Part shown: piece after piece, positions 58,832 through 60,856 of the stretch
How positions within the stretch are numbered: position 1 is the first letter of the stretch
How the letters are laid out: each line of letters begins with the position of its first letter
NCBI GenBank assembly: GCA_004020365.1
Contig: SAQR01000042.1
Span: 1 to 60,856 of the forward strand
DNA: 60,856 nt
Direction of reading: 5' to 3'
Origin: Mesorhizobium sp.
GTDB taxonomy: Bacteria > Pseudomonadota > Alphaproteobacteria > Rhizobiales > Rhizobiaceae
Position numbers and translations under genes: made by a program
Notes under the pieces: generated by a model
Databases searched by the model: none
Seen by the model: only the letters and a program-made list of their open reading frames with translations
What the model was told of the DNA's origin: nothing

Positions 58832-59065
58832 TTATTCCGGCACGCTGGTCTGCAAAGCGAGCGCGTGCAGCACACCGCCCATATTGCCCTTCAGCGCGTC
58901 GTAGACCATCTGATGCTGCTGGACGCGGCTTTTGCCGCGAAAGCTCTCGGCCACCACTTCGGCCGCATAATGGTCGCCGTCGCCGGCCAGGTCGCGAATC
59001 GTCACCTTGGCGTCCGGAATGCCTTCCTTGATCAACCGTTCGATGTCGTGCGCGTCCATTGCCAT
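58832..59065 (-). CDS. bolA: BolA family protein
   Basis: A 77-residue BolA fold protein with the signature SFRGKSRVQQHQMVYDALKG. It forms cluster-holding complexes with CGFS glutaredoxins. Pairing with grxD immediately downstream fits this role. The start follows AAGGAATC. Confidence 0.92.
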   Translation of the reverse strand: MAMDAHDIERLIKEGIPDAKVTIRDLAGDGDHYAAEVVAESFRGKSRVQQHQMVYDALKGNMGGVLHALALQTSVPE

Positions 59066-59139
59066 GCGAGGATTCCTTGTTCAGGTCGAGACCATAGATA
59101 TGATCGAAATGGCGGATGAACCACACCCGTTCGATCAAA

Positions 59140-60856
59140 TCAGGGGTCCACAACCTCATTTGCCATGAAGCGAGGAAACCAGGATTCGTGGGCAGCGGTC
59201 AATTCGCCGATAGGGATCGCCCGCGCCTCGCCGAGTTTCAGGTCGCTGCCGCCGGTCGAACCGATCCATGGCGCGAAAATATCGAGCTTGCTCTGCTCTT
59301 GGCGAATGGCGTCCCATTCCTTGCTTTGCGGATCGATCGACAGCGTCAAGAGATAGCGGCCCTGATCCTCGCCGAACCAGACCGGGATCGGGTCGGTCCC
59401 GACCAGGCCGGGGATGGTGGCGCCGATGCCGGACGCCATCGCCATCTCGGCCAGCGCGACGGCAACGCCGCCATCGGATACGTCATGCGCTGATGTGACG
59501 ACGCCGGAGGCGATCAGGGCGCGCACATGGTCGCCGACGCGCTTTTCATGGTCGAGGTCGACAGGCGGCGGCGGGCCGTCGGTGCGGCCATGAATGTCGC
59601 GCATATAGGCCGACTGGGCGAGATGCGTTCCCCACATGGTCGGCGCGCCGACCAGCAGGATCATCTGGCCCTCGGCGGCAAAGCCAATCCGCGCCATCCT
59701 GGACCAGTCGGCGATCAGTCCCACGCCGCCGATGGTCGGCGTCGGCAAAATGCCTTGCCCGTTGGTTTCGTTGTAGAGCGAGACATTGCCGGAGACGATC
59801 GGAAAGCCGAGCGCGCGGCAGGCGTCGCCGATGCCTTTCACGGCGCCGACCAACTGGCCCATGATCTCGGGTCGTTCCGGATTGCCGAAATTGAGGTTGT
59901 CGGTGGCCGCGAGCGGCAGCGCGCCGGTGGCGGTAAGGTTGCGCCAGCATTCGGCCACCGCCTGCTTGCCGCCCTCGTAAGGGTCGGCCTCGCAATAGCG
60001 CGGCGTAACGTCGGAGGAGAAGGCGAGCGCCTTGGTCGGATGACCCTCGACGCGCACCACACCGGCATCGCCGCCCGGAAGCTGCAGCGAATTGCCCTGG
60101 ATCAGCGTGTCGTATTGTTCCCATACCCAGCGGCGCGACGACAGGTCGGGCCCGCCGAGCAGTTTCAGCAGTGCCTCGGCGACATCCGCTTGCGGTGCAT
60201 CGCCGGCCGCCAGCAGCGCCGGCTTCTTCGGCTCGGTCCAGGGACGGTCATATTCCGGCGCCTGGTCGCCAAGGTCCTTGATCGGCAGATTGGCGACTTC
60301 ATCGCCCTGGTGCAGGACGCGAAAGCGCAGATCGTCGGTTGTCTTGCCAACGATGGCGAAGTCGAGGCCCCATTTGTGGAAGATTGCCTCGGCTTGCTTT
60401 TCCTTTTCGGGACGCAGCACCATCAGCATGCGCTCCTGGCTCTCCGACAGCATCATCTCGTAGGCGCTCATGCGCTCCTCGCGCACCGGCACCTTGTCGA
60501 GGTCGAGCTCGATGCCGAGGTCGCCCTTGGCGCCCATCTCGACCGCCGAGCAGGTGAGGCCGGCAGCACCCATGTCCTGGATGGCGATGACGGCGCCGGA
60601 CGCCATCAGTTCGAGGCAGGCTTCGAGCAGGCACTTTTCGGTGAACGGATCGCCGACCTGAACGGTGGGCCGCTTCTCGTCGATCTTGTCATCGAATTCG
60701 GCCGAGGCCATGGTGGCGCCGCCGACGCCGTCGCGGCCGGTCTTGGCGCCGAGATAGACGACCGGCAAGCCGACGCCCTTGGCTTCCGACAGGAAGATCG
60801 CATCGGTCCTGGCCAGCCCCGCCGCGAAGGCGTTGACCAGGATATTGCCATTGTAG
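59140..60856 (-). CDS. purL: Phosphoribosylformylglycinamidine synthase subunit PurL, 3' part
   Basis: The frame is open to the window end and lacks its N terminus, which lies beyond 60856. About 572 codons are visible. The ATP-grasp-like PurL core is seen as [59 protein letters not shown] and [20 protein letters not shown]-like segments. It makes formylglycinamidine ribotide in purine synthesis. It precedes bolA and grxD on the same strand, an order common in alphaproteobacteria. Confidence 0.96.
   Translation of the reverse strand, partial: YNGNILVNAFAAGLARTDAIFLSEAKGVGLPVVYLGAKTGRDGVGGATMASAEFDDKIDEKRPTVQVGDPFTEKCLLEACLELMASGAVIAIQDMGAAGLTCSAVEMGAKGDLGIELDLDKVPVREERMSAYEMMLSESQERMLMVLRPEKEKQAEAIFHKWGLDFAIVGKTTDDLRFRVLHQGDEVANLPIKDLGDQAPEYDRPWTEPKKPALLAAGDAPQADVAEALLKLLGGPDLSSRRWVWEQYDTLIQGNSLQLPGGDAGVVRVEGHPTKALAFSSDVTPRYCEADPYEGGKQAVAECWRNLTATGALPLAATDNLNFGNPERPEIMGQLVGAVKGIGDACRALGFPIVSGNVSLYNETNGQGILPTPTIGGVGLIADWSRMARIGFAAEGQMILLVGAPTMWGTHLAQSAYMRDIHGRTDGPPPPVDLDHEKRVGDHVRALIASGVVTSAHDVSDGGVAVALAEMAMASGIGATIPGLVGTDPIPVWFGEDQGRYLLTLSIDPQSKEWDAIRQEQSKLDIFAPWIGSTGGSDLKLGEARAIPIGELTAAHESWFPRFMANEVVDP

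Overview
The window is typical of a high-GC alphaproteobacterium of the order Hyphomicrobiales (Rhizobiales), most likely Mesorhizobium or a close relative. The evidence is the rhizobial SUF locus with a candidate Irr box, an alphaproteobacterial LexA box (GAAC-N7) before recA, a pyridoxamine-pyruvate transaminase whose active-site residues match the Mesorhizobium loti enzyme, and GC-rich palindromic intergenic repeats of the rhizobial kind. No rRNA, CRISPR array, phage or intact insertion sequence was seen.

Layout. 1-2.7 kb: a cysteine-rich flavodoxin-fold reductase, a DUF1003-like gene remnant, tRNA-Asp(GTC), tRNA-Val(TAC) and a VOC protein. 3.1-10.6 kb: a compact group of an AsnB-type amidotransferase, an acyl carrier protein, an AMP-forming ligase and a NadE-type ATP pyrophosphatase, followed by a flavin monooxygenase and a convergent GNAT-like protein. 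This is the most novel-looking locus and could be a small ACP-dependent amide-forming pathway. 10.8-15.9 kb (minus strand): a ROK regulator, sugar ABC transporter and short-chain dehydrogenase. A 21-bp tandem repeat sits on the regulator/ATPase overlap. 16-23.2 kb: M23 peptidase, single-cysteine peroxiredoxin, AsmA-like giant protein and a class III cyclase with TPR repeats. 23.5-31.6 kb: a GntR regulator divergent from a TRAP transporter and catabolic genes for sugar acids of the L-idonate/gluconate type, with candidate operators between them.

31.7-41.3 kb: tyrS, an alpha/beta hydrolase and the SUF iron-sulfur operon (cysteine desulfurase, sufB, sufC, sufD, sufS, sufT, sufA) with an Irr-type box at its head and a palindromic repeat inserted between sufD and sufS. 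41.3-45.1 kb: small DUF2199, GFA and TfoX-like proteins, a PfkB kinase and recA. 45.3-54.4 kb: alaS, a glutathione transferase, icd, a TrmJ-type methyltransferase, murI, a DUF3008 protein, rpsD and ttcA. 54.4-60.9 kb: an inositol-phosphatase-like protein, an orphan pyridoxamine-pyruvate transaminase, a secreted TonB-C-like protein, a Bcr/CflA exporter, then grxD, bolA and the 3' part of purL, which runs off the window.

Three kinds of system stand out. Housekeeping genes (tRNAs, tyrS, alaS, icd, murI, rpsD, ttcA, recA, purL) form the backbone. Two substrate-uptake modules carry their own regulators and dehydrogenases. Iron-sulfur and redox functions (suf, grxD/bolA, peroxiredoxin) recur. All functional calls come from reading motifs and family resemblance; no database search was possible.
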